Assembly (NCBI GenBank): GCA_946122785.1
Contig: CAMGYJ010000004.1
Span: forward strand, 19,490,150 to 19,554,149
Reading direction: 5' to 3'
DNA: 64,000 nucleotides
Origin: Linum tenue
Lineage: Eukaryota; Streptophyta; Magnoliopsida; Malpighiales; Linaceae
Below are positions 45,876 through 54,989 of this stretch, piece after piece. The notes below the pieces were generated by a model that was given only the letters and a program-made list of their open reading frames with translations, searched no databases and was not told the origin of the DNA. The translations under genes were made by a program, and so were the position numbers. Every line of letters starts with the position of its first letter. The first letter of the stretch is position 1.

Positions 45876-48191
45876 ATGATTCTCTCCACTCGAGGGAGAG
45901 TCGGGAGGGAGAGGAACAGTCACGTTTCTTATGCGAGAGGTTTTCCGGGGGAGAGGTCTTCTTCTTTGTTTTGCAGGTCACAGGATTCGGAGAATCTGAG
46001 CAGTCGATCCTCTTCGGTTAAGAGTTGGTGTTGCGTTCGTATGGGATCCAAGATTGTGTCAATTTGGAAGGTTAGGCTGAAGAGGGAGTCGGTGTATAAA
46101 ATGCAGGTTGAAGAGGGGGAAAGAAGATGGAGTATCATGCTGTGCACTGAACAGATTTCGTGGCTTCAGGGAACTTTGCAAACGGCCGCCATGAGTGGGT
46201 GGACCTTTCCTCCGCGTTGCGTCTTGAGGAGGGGCAGGCGTACAATTCATGTGGGCAAAGCGACGAATCGGAGGGGAAGTTACTTGCATATTTCTGAGCT
46301 GTCTGATCACGGAAGGGTCTTCAAAATTATCATCCCACAGGCTGATGGCATGATCGGTTGGGGTCGCATCACCTGCCTTCTCCAGGATCTCTACGCAGCG
46401 GAACGGAGAAGCTCCGTTGTTGACGGTGGGGAGGACATTCCTACGCCAAAGCTCGTTCAGCCTGGAGTTTCCTTCTCGGATGCGGTTAAGTATGGCGGTT
46501 TTTACGGAGGGGGACGATGTACCATAATGAAGCAAGGTCAGGACAAGTTTGTCGAGGTTAGTAGAGAGGGTGTTGATGAAAGGCTCAATTTCCTGGGGAG
46601 ATGTCTAGTTATCAGACCTATTTCCATCTCGGAGGTTTTCTCGAAGTGTCTTCTGAGTGATTTCAATAGGTGGGCACGTCGGGTCTGGGCCATTGATGAC
46701 AACTTTGGTATCGAAGAATTGGAAGACGGGTGCTGGCTGCTTATCTGCCCTAGTGTGGCGGAAGCCCTGAGGATCCGGAAGCTTCAACATTCGCAGTTTC
46801 GGAGTTTCAGGTTCAAGATCTCCATGTGGAACCCGAACATTGGTAGAGATGCTGGGCACCCGGGGAAAGAGACTTGGTTGCTTGTATTCGGCATCCCTCT
46901 TCATCTCAAGAGTATGAACCTTTTCAAATCTATAGGAGACTTCTGTGGCAAGTTTATTGATATCGATTGGTCTTCCTGGTGCTCGTCGGTGATCAGAATT
47001 AGAACCCAGATTCTCGGACCGATTCCTTCGGAAGTTCCAGTTTGCTATGAAGACAAGGTTTACCCGGTAAGAATTGAGGTGCCGCCGGCGAGTATCCCGG
47101 CGGTCAAGTCTTCCGGTGATCTCCGTTTGAAGTGGTGGAAGGGGAAGAGTCGTCCCTTCGTTGCCTCAGCAGCCGGTAACAACCCCGAGGGACCGGATTG
47201 CTCTAGGGATTCGTTGGGGACAGCTGGTTACTCCCACGCGGTCGTTCCCTCGTCCATGCTGGGCTCTAGGGCAAGCACGTCGAAGCGGGTAATTAGTAAG
47301 TGGGTTCGTAAAGAGGGGCCCCTCCCATCCGTCTCCGTGGGCCTTTCGGCCTGTCCGTCCTTTTCAAGATCCATTACCCATCCTAAGCCTAGTCGGTTGC
47401 TGGATTTGGGCGCCCTCCTTAATCCCCTCTTCTCTGTTTGGCCCGCTTACTCAGCCTTCAGTATGCTGGTCTCCTTGGATATCTCGAGAACCCACCGATC
47501 TGCTGATGCCCTGGTGATAAACTGCCATTTTCTCCCCTCCTGTAACCCCCTTCTTTCCCTCAAACCTTCCAACCGTGTCTATTCACCCATCCCGATCCAT
47601 GAAACACCCGCAAACCCTATCCCAACCTTTGTCCACTCTCTCAACCTTGCCCCAACCAGTTGTGACCGCTCCATCTTATTTGCCTTAGAAACAACCTCGG
47701 CCCCTTCATCTTTACCGCCCGTCTCACCTTGCACCACTAGCCCAGAATTTGTCCCCGATTCCCCCTCTCTTTCTCCCACCAGATGCTCAATCGCAGATGT
47801 AGCGATCCCCTCCCCTTCCAACCTGGAGTCTTGCCCTGATAGTGATACCTTGGATTCGGATCTTCCTTCGCCGTCGTGTGTTCCAGCTTCTCTTGACAGG
47901 GTTTGGGACTTATCTGCTTTCCCCTTCGATCTTGCCACTTTGGAAGACAGGAGCTTGGAGCTGAGCAGGCTGTTTCGATTGGAGCAAAATAGCGATGGTA
48001 GACAATTTGAATTGTTGATAAAGGAAACTGCCAAGAGTACGCATGAAAGGAAAATTAGAGTTCATAGAACAAAGCAGGAAATGGAAGCGCATCGGCTCGG
48101 CCCTAGCCCAGTAGTTCTAGAAGGTCCGAGGAGGAGCAAACTGAGGGGGAATGGTTGCGGAGGTACAGGGTCTGGGTCGAATGGGTACTAG
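45876..48191 (+). CDS. LINE-B ORF1, DUF4283-type RNA-binding protein
   Basis: 771 residues from ATG 45876 to TAG 48189-48191. Residues about 60-190 (FQ-like module SIWKVRLKRESVYK, RWSIMLCTEQISWLQGTLQT, GRRTIHVGKATNRRGSYLHI) and about 235-380 (FLGRCLVIRPISISEVF, RVWAIDDNFGIEELEDG, ETWLLVFGIPLHLKSMNLFK) match the N-terminal and DUF4283 modules of plant LINE ORF1 proteins. No CCHC knuckle is seen. The remaining half is a Ser/Pro-rich, probably disordered linker. The expected job is binding LINE RNA in the RNP. The last codons overlap ORF2. Confidence 0.88.
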   Translation: MILSTRGRVGRERNSHVSYARGFPGERSSSLFCRSQDSENLSSRSSSVKSWCCVRMGSKIVSIWKVRLKRESVYKMQVEEGERRWSIMLCTEQISWLQGTLQTAAMSGWTFPPRCVLRRGRRTIHVGKATNRRGSYLHISELSDHGRVFKIIIPQADGMIGWGRITCLLQDLYAAERRSSVVDGGEDIPTPKLVQPGVSFSDAVKYGGFYGGGRCTIMKQGQDKFVEVSREGVDERLNFLGRCLVIRPISISEVFSKCLLSDFNRWARRVWAIDDNFGIEELEDGCWLLICPSVAEALRIRKLQHSQFRSFRFKISMWNPNIGRDAGHPGKETWLLVFGIPLHLKSMNLFKSIGDFCGKFIDIDWSSWCSSVIRIRTQILGPIPSEVPVCYEDKVYPVRIEVPPASIPAVKSSGDLRLKWWKGKSRPFVASAAGNNPEGPDCSRDSLGTAGYSHAVVPSSMLGSRASTSKRVISKWVRKEGPLPSVSVGLSACPSFSRSITHPKPSRLLDLGALLNPLFSVWPAYSAFSMLVSLDISRTHRSADALVINCHFLPSCNPLLSLKPSNRVYSPIPIHETPANPIPTFVHSLNLAPTSCDRSILFALETTSAPSSLPPVSPCTTSPEFVPDSPSLSPTRCSIADVAIPSPSNLESCPDSDTLDSDLPSPSCVPASLDRVWDLSAFPFDLATLEDRSLELSRLFRLEQNSDGRQFELLIKETAKSTHERKIRVHRTKQEMEAHRLGPSPVVLEGPRRSKLRGNGCGGTGSGSNGY

Positions 48192-51100
48192 TTCGCTAAT
48201 CTGGAATGTTAGGGGGGTGTGTGATGTCCACAAAAGAAGTCGGATCAAAGGAATCATTGGCAGAAGAAAACCGAAGATCGTTGGTCTTGTTGAAACTAAA
48301 TGGAATTCTTGTAACGACTCTTTGGTTAGAAGTATCAGTGGTCATTCTGGATGTGGCTGGGTTGCTAAAGATGCCGTGGATAATTCGGGGGGAATCGTGA
48401 TTTATTGGGATAATCTTCATGTCTCAGCTATCTCTACTTTTGTGGGTTCTTACTTTCTTTCGGTGGGTTTTCAGGAGGTGTCCTCGGGTAATATATGGAA
48501 TCTGATCGTGGTATATGGCCCCCAGAATCGTGCAGACAAAATCATTTTTCTTGATGATCTAATGGCGTTCTGCCATGAGCTGGCGGCCCCGTTTTGCATC
48601 GCAGGTGATTTTAATCTGGTTAGAGGGCATGAAGACTATTCTGGGGCTGCGAGAAACTCAGACCTTATGCAGGAGTTCAATGACTTCATCGATGAGCTCG
48701 CTATCCTCGAACTCCCTCTCGGTGGTAGCCGTTTCACGTGGAGTAATGGATGGATCAACGCCTCATTATCCCGCATTGACAGAGCGTTTGTATCGGCCAG
48801 TTTTGACAGCTTGTTTCCAGATTGCACCCTAGCTGCCCTGGAACGGGTAGAATCCGATCACAATCCCTTGCTGATCAAATGGGGTGATAATAGTCGGATT
48901 CGTAGACCGTGGAAGTTCGAAAACATGTGGACTGAAGATGTTAGATTTTACCAAGGGGTGGAGGACTGGTGCAGAATTACGGTTCATGGCAGAGGAAATG
49001 TGTTTCGTTGGTCTCGGAGGCTAGCGGTTTTGAAAGGAAATATTATTGATTGGAACCGTAATGTGTTCGGGAACATTAACACACGCATTGACAGTCTGCT
49101 CAGCAGTATCAAAAGGTGGGATGATGAGGAGGAAACCAGGGATCTTTCGGCTGAAGAGAAGGCTGATCGTATCAGTTTGAGACTCGATCTCAGCAATGTT
49201 TTATATATGCAGGAAATCTCGTGGAGGCAGAAGTCCAGAGAGCTATGGTTGAAGGTGGGGGAGAAGAATACTGGCTATTTTCACCGGATGGCGAACTACC
49301 GCCGCAAACTTAATCTCATCGATCGGATTCTCATTAATGGGGAGGCAGTGGAAGGCCGGGAGAATCTTGGGAATGCTATTGCCTCCTATTATGAAGCTGC
49401 TTTCAAAGAGCACACTTCTAGTAGACCTTTCCCAGAAGACTACTTTGCTTGGAGGATTGACGAGGCATTGGGGAGAGATCTAGTCCAACCTTTCACCGAG
49501 AAGGAGATCTGGCAAGCGATCAGCTCGAGTGATGGGACTAAGGCCCCGGGCCCGGATGGTTTCACACTCGAATTCTATAAAAGGTGCTGGATGTTCATTA
49601 AGAAGGAGATACAGGACGCGTTTAACGACTTCCACGAGTCAGGGTATTTGCCGAAGTCCATCACTCATTCATTTATTTGTCTTACTCCGAAAGTGGATGC
49701 CGTGGAGAGCATAAAGGACCTGCGACCAATCTGTCTCATGAGCAGCTTCAATAAAATTATTAGCAAAGTTTTGATGAACAGGATGAGGAATGCTCTACCA
49801 GGTATTGTCTCTCGCAACCAGCATGCTTCGGTAAGGGGTTGGCATATATCTGAGGCTACTCTTATTGCCAATGAACTTGTGGACAGCAGGCGGAAGAGCA
49901 GGAAACCGGGGCTGATGTTCAAACTTGATATCGAAAAGGCGTTTGACAATGTGAGCTGGTGTTGCTTGTTTAATGTGCTGTCTAGGTTGGGTTTTCCGAG
50001 ACAGTGGCAGCAGTGGATCAAGGCCACCATGTGTTCTCATATGGCCTCTGTGATTGTGAATGGTGAGTCCCACGGTTTTTTTAAACCCGAGAAGGGGGTC
50101 AGGCAAGGAGACCCTTTATCCCCGGGCCTCTTTGTCTTGGTTATGGATATTCTGTCTTTCATGATCGGGAAGGTTAAGGAGTCAGGGGGTATTACTGGTT
50201 TCTCCATGGATGAGCACCAGGGTAGAGGCGAGGTCACTCACCTTCTTTTTGCTGACGACTCTCTCATCTTCTGCGAAGCCTCTGTTGACCAGGTTATCAC
50301 TATCCTCGCTGTACTTGTGTGTTTCCAGGCTGTTACGGGGCTGAAGATTAACTTAGATAAGTCAGTAATGTTCACCGTTGGAGATGTTCACGAGCCCGGA
50401 TATCTTGCTGGTATATTTGGATGTAAGTGGAGTAGTGACCCAACTAAATACTTGGGGCTGCCTCTGGGGGACAGACCGAATGGGGTTTCATTATGGAACC
50501 CTGTCATCAAGAAATACCAAGATCGGCTACAAGGTTGGAAAAACAAGCATCTCTCTCTAGGTGCAAGATTAGTCCTAAACTCCTCTACCTTGAACAGCAT
50601 GCCGGTGTATCAATTTTCTTTGCTGAAGGCTCCAAAATCGGCGATTGAGAGACTTGAAAGGATCCAGAGGAGGTTCTTGTGGTGTGGCTCGGATGAGAAG
50701 AATAAATTTCATCTTGTGAGATGGGATTTGTGTAAGGCAGACAAGGATAAGGGTGGCATTGGAGCTTTTGATCTGGAGAGTTTCAATAATGCGCTCCTTG
50801 GCAAATGGATTTGGAGGTTCGCGGTAGAGAGGGAAAGCTGGTGGAGGCAGCTAATTGCAGTTAAGTATTCTGACGAGAGTTCGGAATGGAAAACGCGGAA
50901 ATTGAGTTGTGGGTTTGGTAGCTCGGTGTGGGCGAACATCTCTCGTGCAGGTGAGGTCTTCTGGAAAGGGGCCTGCATTGAACCGGGCTCGGGGGCTCAT
51001 GTTTCGTTTTGGCAGGATGTTTGGATTCCCGGTGAACGCCTTGCCGACTCTTTTCCTAGGATCGCTGCGGCTGCGGGCTCCCCGTTGGCTAAGATCTCCG

Positions 51101-51879
51101 ATTTTGTGACTTCTAATGGTGAGAATGTTTTGTGTGATATTCCTTTAAACGTTAATCTTCGCGGGGGGGCTGAGAGGGAAAGGGTGAATCTTATTGAAAC
51201 TGTGTTGGCTAACTTGCATAGAATCATGTGTAGTCCTTGTAGGGTGGTGTGGTCTCCGGACCCGAATCTTTCCTTTTCTGTGAAAACGCTTTACAGGTTC
51301 CAGGTGGAAAACAGGTTCCCGGGGGTGGCGAACTTTCCTTGCAGTGTTGTTTGGAGAGGCTTCATTCCCTCAAAAGTTTGCGGATTTCTTTGGCTCGTCT
51401 GGCATAAGAGAATCCTCACTCATGACAATCTGCAGAGACGTGGGGTCGCGCTGGCCAGCATGTGTGCCCTCTGTTGTTGCAGCGAGGAGAGTATAACCCA
51501 TTTGTTTACGGGTTGTAGCTTCGTCAAGGAAGTTTGGAGGCTTGTGCTGCTCACGGAAACCAGTCTCAGGACCCCGGTGGGGGACATCGTCGACGTCATC
51601 AACAACTGGCCAGTGGGATCGATAGAGTGCATCGGCGGAGCCTTCTCTCAAAGTGTCCTTCACGCTGTCTGCTGGTCAGTTTGGAAAGAAAGGAATCAGA
51701 GGATCTTCAATCAGGAGGTCTGCCCGGCGCTAGTGGTCGCTGGGAAAATCATCAAGGCCTCGCTTGAGTGGATCGGGGCTACCGGCAAAGTTGACAAGCA
51801 TAGGTGTGTTGAGTGGTTCAGAAGATGGTGTTCGGACAGGAGTGTGGCTCTTGCTCCTATTGTTGACGGCGGTACCTAG
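48151..51879 (+). CDS. LINE-B ORF2: endonuclease and reverse transcriptase, intact
   Basis: Open from ATG 48151 (1242 aa). The more likely start is ATG 48181 (MGTSSLIWNVRG), because the endonuclease fold begins there; it overlaps the ORF1 stop by 11 nt in a different frame. The apurinic-type endonuclease covers about residues 14-240, with LIWNVRG, VETKWN, GDFNLVR and SDHNPL. The reverse transcriptase covers about 460-760, with KAPGPDGFTLEFYKRCW, DLRPICLMS, FKLDIEKAFDNVSW, KGVRQGDPLSPGLF and the catalytic HLLFADDSLIF. The zf-RVT near 1060-1150 has CALCCCSEESITHLFTGC. The enzyme would nick the target and copy LINE RNA onto it. No truncation or missing catalytic residue was seen. The 17774-18719 fragment is a relative. 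Confidence 0.94.
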   Translation: MVAEVQGLGRMGTSSLIWNVRGVCDVHKRSRIKGIIGRRKPKIVGLVETKWNSCNDSLVRSISGHSGCGWVAKDAVDNSGGIVIYWDNLHVSAISTFVGSYFLSVGFQEVSSGNIWNLIVVYGPQNRADKIIFLDDLMAFCHELAAPFCIAGDFNLVRGHEDYSGAARNSDLMQEFNDFIDELAILELPLGGSRFTWSNGWINASLSRIDRAFVSASFDSLFPDCTLAALERVESDHNPLLIKWGDNSRIRRPWKFENMWTEDVRFYQGVEDWCRITVHGRGNVFRWSRRLAVLKGNIIDWNRNVFGNINTRIDSLLSSIKRWDDEEETRDLSAEEKADRISLRLDLSNVLYMQEISWRQKSRELWLKVGEKNTGYFHRMANYRRKLNLIDRILINGEAVEGRENLGNAIASYYEAAFKEHTSSRPFPEDYFAWRIDEALGRDLVQPFTEKEIWQAISSSDGTKAPGPDGFTLEFYKRCWMFIKKEIQDAFNDFHESGYLPKSITHSFICLTPKVDAVESIKDLRPICLMSSFNKIISKVLMNRMRNALPGIVSRNQHASVRGWHISEATLIANELVDSRRKSRKPGLMFKLDIEKAFDNVSWCCLFNVLSRLGFPRQWQQWIKATMCSHMASVIVNGESHGFFKPEKGVRQGDPLSPGLFVLVMDILSFMIGKVKESGGITGFSMDEHQGRGEVTHLLFADDSLIFCEASVDQVITILAVLVCFQAVTGLKINLDKSVMFTVGDVHEPGYLAGIFGCKWSSDPTKYLGLPLGDRPNGVSLWNPVIKKYQDRLQGWKNKHLSLGARLVLNSSTLNSMPVYQFSLLKAPKSAIERLERIQRRFLWCGSDEKNKFHLVRWDLCKADKDKGGIGAFDLESFNNALLGKWIWRFAVERESWWRQLIAVKYSDESSEWKTRKLSCGFGSSVWANISRAGEVFWKGACIEPGSGAHVSFWQDVWIPGERLADSFPRIAAAAGSPLAKISDFVTSNGENVLCDIPLNVNLRGGAERERVNLIETVLANLHRIMCSPCRVVWSPDPNLSFSVKTLYRFQVENRFPGVANFPCSVVWRGFIPSKVCGFLWLVWHKRILTHDNLQRRGVALASMCALCCCSEESITHLFTGCSFVKEVWRLVLLTETSLRTPVGDIVDVINNWPVGSIECIGGAFSQSVLHAVCWSVWKERNQRIFNQEVCPALVVAGKIIKASLEWIGATGKVDKHRCVEWFRRWCSDRSVALAPIVDGGT

Positions 51880-52169
51880 ATGTGGAGTTATTCACTGCGT
51901 TGCCGCGCCATTGCTGATGTTTGGGGCTGGGTCTGCTGAACTCGTGATCGGAGTATGGAGGGTGGCTGGAGAGATCAGTTCGATCATTGTTGTTTGGTCT
52001 TCCTTTTTGCTTTGGTCTTGGTGACCTGTTGTTCTCTCCTTTCCCTTTGCTCGCTGCTACTGCTACATTTGTTATTTCCTTTGCGGGCTCTCCACTCCTT
52101 GTGGAGCTGCTGGCTTTTCATTTATTTCAATAAAGTTCATCACCTTATCAAAAAAAAAAAGATCACAAT

Positions 52170-52490
52170 CGAGTGAGAAAAATAACCGGTTAGAAAGTTG
52201 TCCCAGAACATCTCCAAAGTCATACGACAACTTTCCAAACCAAGTTGCTAATATTTGAGAATTTATATATACTTGTTTGTTTTAGATCTTGAAGTTGTAA
52301 ATATTCAGTCACATAGGTTACGTTGGCCTTGAATATTTATTCCCTTCACATCTTATTCTTACTTGTATGCTAAGTTCTCTTGCTTGTTAAGTTGCCATTC
52401 TTGGCTTTCTATTTACCACACTCTAGTTTGTCTTGCTTGCTTAACTTTCATTTTTCAACTAGTTCTTGCAAATTAAGTTCTCACCCTATT
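52170..52490. other. Non-coding DNA between LINE-B and the second Mutator-like element
   Basis: AT-rich, no gene. It is the right-hand continuation of the sequence into which LINE-B inserted. Confidence 0.4.
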
Positions 52491-52499
52491 TAACTTGGG

Positions 52500-53431
52500 G
52501 GAAAATCTCAAAATACACATGTTTTAAAAAAAAATTCTAAAATACACACGTTTTATGAAAAATTCCCAATCTACACATGTTTGGGCATCACCGCGTTTGT
52601 CGGCCACGGTGAAGGCCTAACCTAAGACCGAAACTTCAAACTAACATAATTTTGTGCTCGGCAATTTCGATTCTAGCGAATTTTTTTTATTCGACATAAC
52701 TTTTCAAGATCTTTCAATCTGCAATTGTTGTTCATCCCATAAATTGTCGTTTGCTACCCCGAACGAGCAAATTTTTATTTTCCCAAACTTTGGAAGACCA
52801 TAACTTTGTGCTCCTCAATCTGAAATTCATAAAGTTTTTTTATATTGCGCATAACTTTTTAAGAGCTACAAATTTTACTAGGAAATAATTTTCAAAACAA
52901 GAAATATTTTTTGGTATATGGGATTTTGGGAATAACTTTGTCATTACTTTTAAAAAATACACATACATTCCATAATTATGGTTATGATCAAAGTTGTAGT
53001 CCTTAAAAAGTTATGGGAAATCAAAAAAAGTTTCATAACATTCGGATTGCTGAGCATAAAGTTATGGTCTTCCAAAGTTTGTTGAAATAAAAAAAATTGC
53101 TCGTCGAGGTAGCAAACGACATTTTTTGGGGATGAAGGACAAATGCAGATTGAAAGATCTTGAAAAGTAGCAAAAAGAAATCCCTACGTTCGGATAACCG
53201 CGCTCAAAGTTACGTTAGGTTGAAGTTTCAACCTTAGGTGAGGGCGTGAGGCCTTCACCGCGGCCGACAAATGCGATGAAGCCTTCACCGCTACCGTCAA
53301 CCGCGGTGATGCATTCTCCGCGGTTGACGGCCGTGGTAATACCCAAACATGTGTAGATTGAAATTTTTTCATAAAATGTGTGTATTTTGCAATTTATAAA
53401 AAAAACGTGTATAGTCTGGAAAACAATCCCC
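52500..53431. mobile_element. Mutator-like foldback element, 932 bp, same termini as 6013-6945
   Basis: The outer arms repeat the termini of the element at 6013-6945: ACACATGTTTT, AATCTACACATGTTTGGG (from 52568) and its complement (53342-53359), and GCGGTGAA/TTCACCGC iterations. Flanks are TAACTTGGG (52491-52499) and TAACTTGCT (53432-53440), 7 of 9 matching. The interior is not the cargo of the first element. It is a second inverted repeat with GTCGTTTGCTACCCCGAACG (from 52746) and the complement (53101-53120), the same core as in the foldback at 27467-28632. No protein is encoded. Confidence 0.75.
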
Positions 53432-53440
53432 TAACTTGCT

Positions 53441-53966
53441 AGGCTAGCCAAGAGGACTAATGAGACTTTTCATTCTAGGTGACTTGTTAACCATGCCATC
53501 CTCCCCAGGTTCATTCATCATTTGGTTTGAACGTATAAGAGGCATTAAGTTAAGTTCATAAAGTTATCATTCTTAAGTCCTCTGGATAAAAAAACAAGCA
53601 ACCTTCACATTCACTCTCCTCCTTCTACCTTATAATGAACTAAACAAATTAGCATATCATGTGTGGTAGAATGGGGTGGTGAGTAAGGAGATTCCTTTCA
53701 TTTCCATATGGAAATTAGGAGCTTTCTTAGCCACACCCCCACTCTCTAAGGATAATTAGTAGTCATGAGCTTACCAGAGTGCAGTCAACTCGTCACACTC
53801 TATTAGAGGATGAGGCTATGCTAACGAGACGTTGATAAGCACCAAGTTCATTCATCATTGTCATCTGGTTGTAAGCTCATGTTGAGGTTCTCGACCTTGT
53901 TCTCCCTATCAATATAAGGATTTACATAACTTTTCTTCTCCAACAACCTTAATCCAAGAAAGAACT
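53441..53966. other. Flank of the second Tat-like element
   Basis: No gene recognised. Part may still belong to the LTR, whose left end is uncertain (TGTTGAGG near 53879 is an alternative terminus). Confidence 0.35.
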
Positions 53967-54544
53967 TGTTCGTGCCGAGTAACTCTCTCTCCTTAGGCGC
54001 CTTCCCCACATAGGCCAAACCCTACGATCCACGCGCGGACCCTGCACGAAAGGCGCACAACGGACCTTCAAGGCTCGTTAGCACTCCGAAGATCAAGTTA
54101 GCACCTTCTTTTAGAGAGAGAGAAGTAGAGCAAAGTTCTAGTGAGAGAGCCCAATCAGAGTAAATGAGATTCACCTACTTGGCTATTTATACCTCGAGGT
54201 CGGCCGACCGTTACCTCCAATTTATCATGCGCCTCGACCGTCTGACACAGACTTCAGATATTTGAGGCGACCACCCTGCTTTACCGCGCCCTCGGTGCGC
54301 TTTTGGCCGGCCTGACGTCATCCCCTGCGCCCTCCGTACATTTTTAGCCGTTACTCTCTTTTGTCGCCATGCGCCTTGTGTCAGAGGCCGGTCCCCACTT
54401 TGCCAGCCTTATCCTCAACCATCATTGGGTTGGGCCTCTTTCTTTTTGCCTGCCCTTCTCCTCCTTTGGGCCTTATTTACGGGCTTCTTTCGCGGCCCCT
54501 ACTTGGTTGGGCCTTCTTGTTGGGTTTTCTTCCCACCCCCAACA
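53967..54544 (-). repeat. 3' LTR of Tat-like element 2
   Basis: On the minus strand it begins TGTTGGGGGTGGG at 54544 and is taken to end CGGCACGAACA at 53967. A TATA box, TATAAATA on the minus strand, is at 54184-54191. The right edge is firm because a polypurine tract adjoins it; the left edge is inferred only from TGTT/AACA ends. Confidence 0.6.
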
Positions 54545-54560
54545 ATTGCCCTCAGTTAGG
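54545..54560 (-). other. Polypurine tract of Tat-like element 2
   Basis: The minus strand reads AACTGAGGGCAAT directly before the LTR start TGTTGGGG, the same layout (GGGGGGCAAT-TGTTGGG) as in element 1 at 44994-45010. Confidence 0.6.
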
Positions 54561-54989
54561 CGCCTAAGGTTTCAGTGAGGGGCCTAACTGCTTATGCACC
54601 GCCATTGGGCGCCTTCTCCCCTTCTTGGGTTCGCTGTCCTCGTGCATCAATTGCTCAAAGCGCAACCTTCACATGCAATTTTTTTTACTATTGGATTTCC
54701 GCCTCGATATCCGGACCCTCTCTACCTCCTGCCCCCCGTTCTGGTAGAAATTTTGAAATTTTGAAATTCAAATTCCAGCCAGAGCGAACATCGTTCTGCC
54801 TCCCCATATCTCTCTCCTTCTCTTCTTATATAATCCGAAGTTGCCTGTCCTCATTTTCAGTCATTCTCCCAAATCAACTATCTCTATACTTTCTCTCTCT
54901 AAGATCCGCCACACGAGCTCTCCTTACCTTTCTTGCCCCAAGAGCCTTCCCTTTTGCCCATTGTCTTCCTCGCTGCGCCGCTCGTCCCT

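Larger units (their letters stand above)
45850..52160 (+). mobile_element. LINE-B: full-length LINE with both ORFs open, 6.3 kb
   Basis: Flanked by GATCACAAT at 45841-45849 and 52161-52169 (9 bp, or 11 if two As shared with the tail count). The right end has TTCAATAAAGTTCATC and then a poly(A) run to 52160. The 5' untranslated region before ORF1 is only 26 nt. ORF1 and ORF2 have no stop or frameshift. All endonuclease, reverse transcriptase and zf-RVT signatures are present; there is no RNase H domain after the zf-RVT, unlike LINE-A. This is the best preserved mobile element in the window and probably the youngest insertion of its size. Confidence 0.93.

Noticed and set aside
54361..54578. 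Overlapping 68-69 codon frames on the plus strand
   Set aside because: They lie inside the Gypsy LTR and recur in the other LTR copy with changes in length; LTR sequence, not genes.
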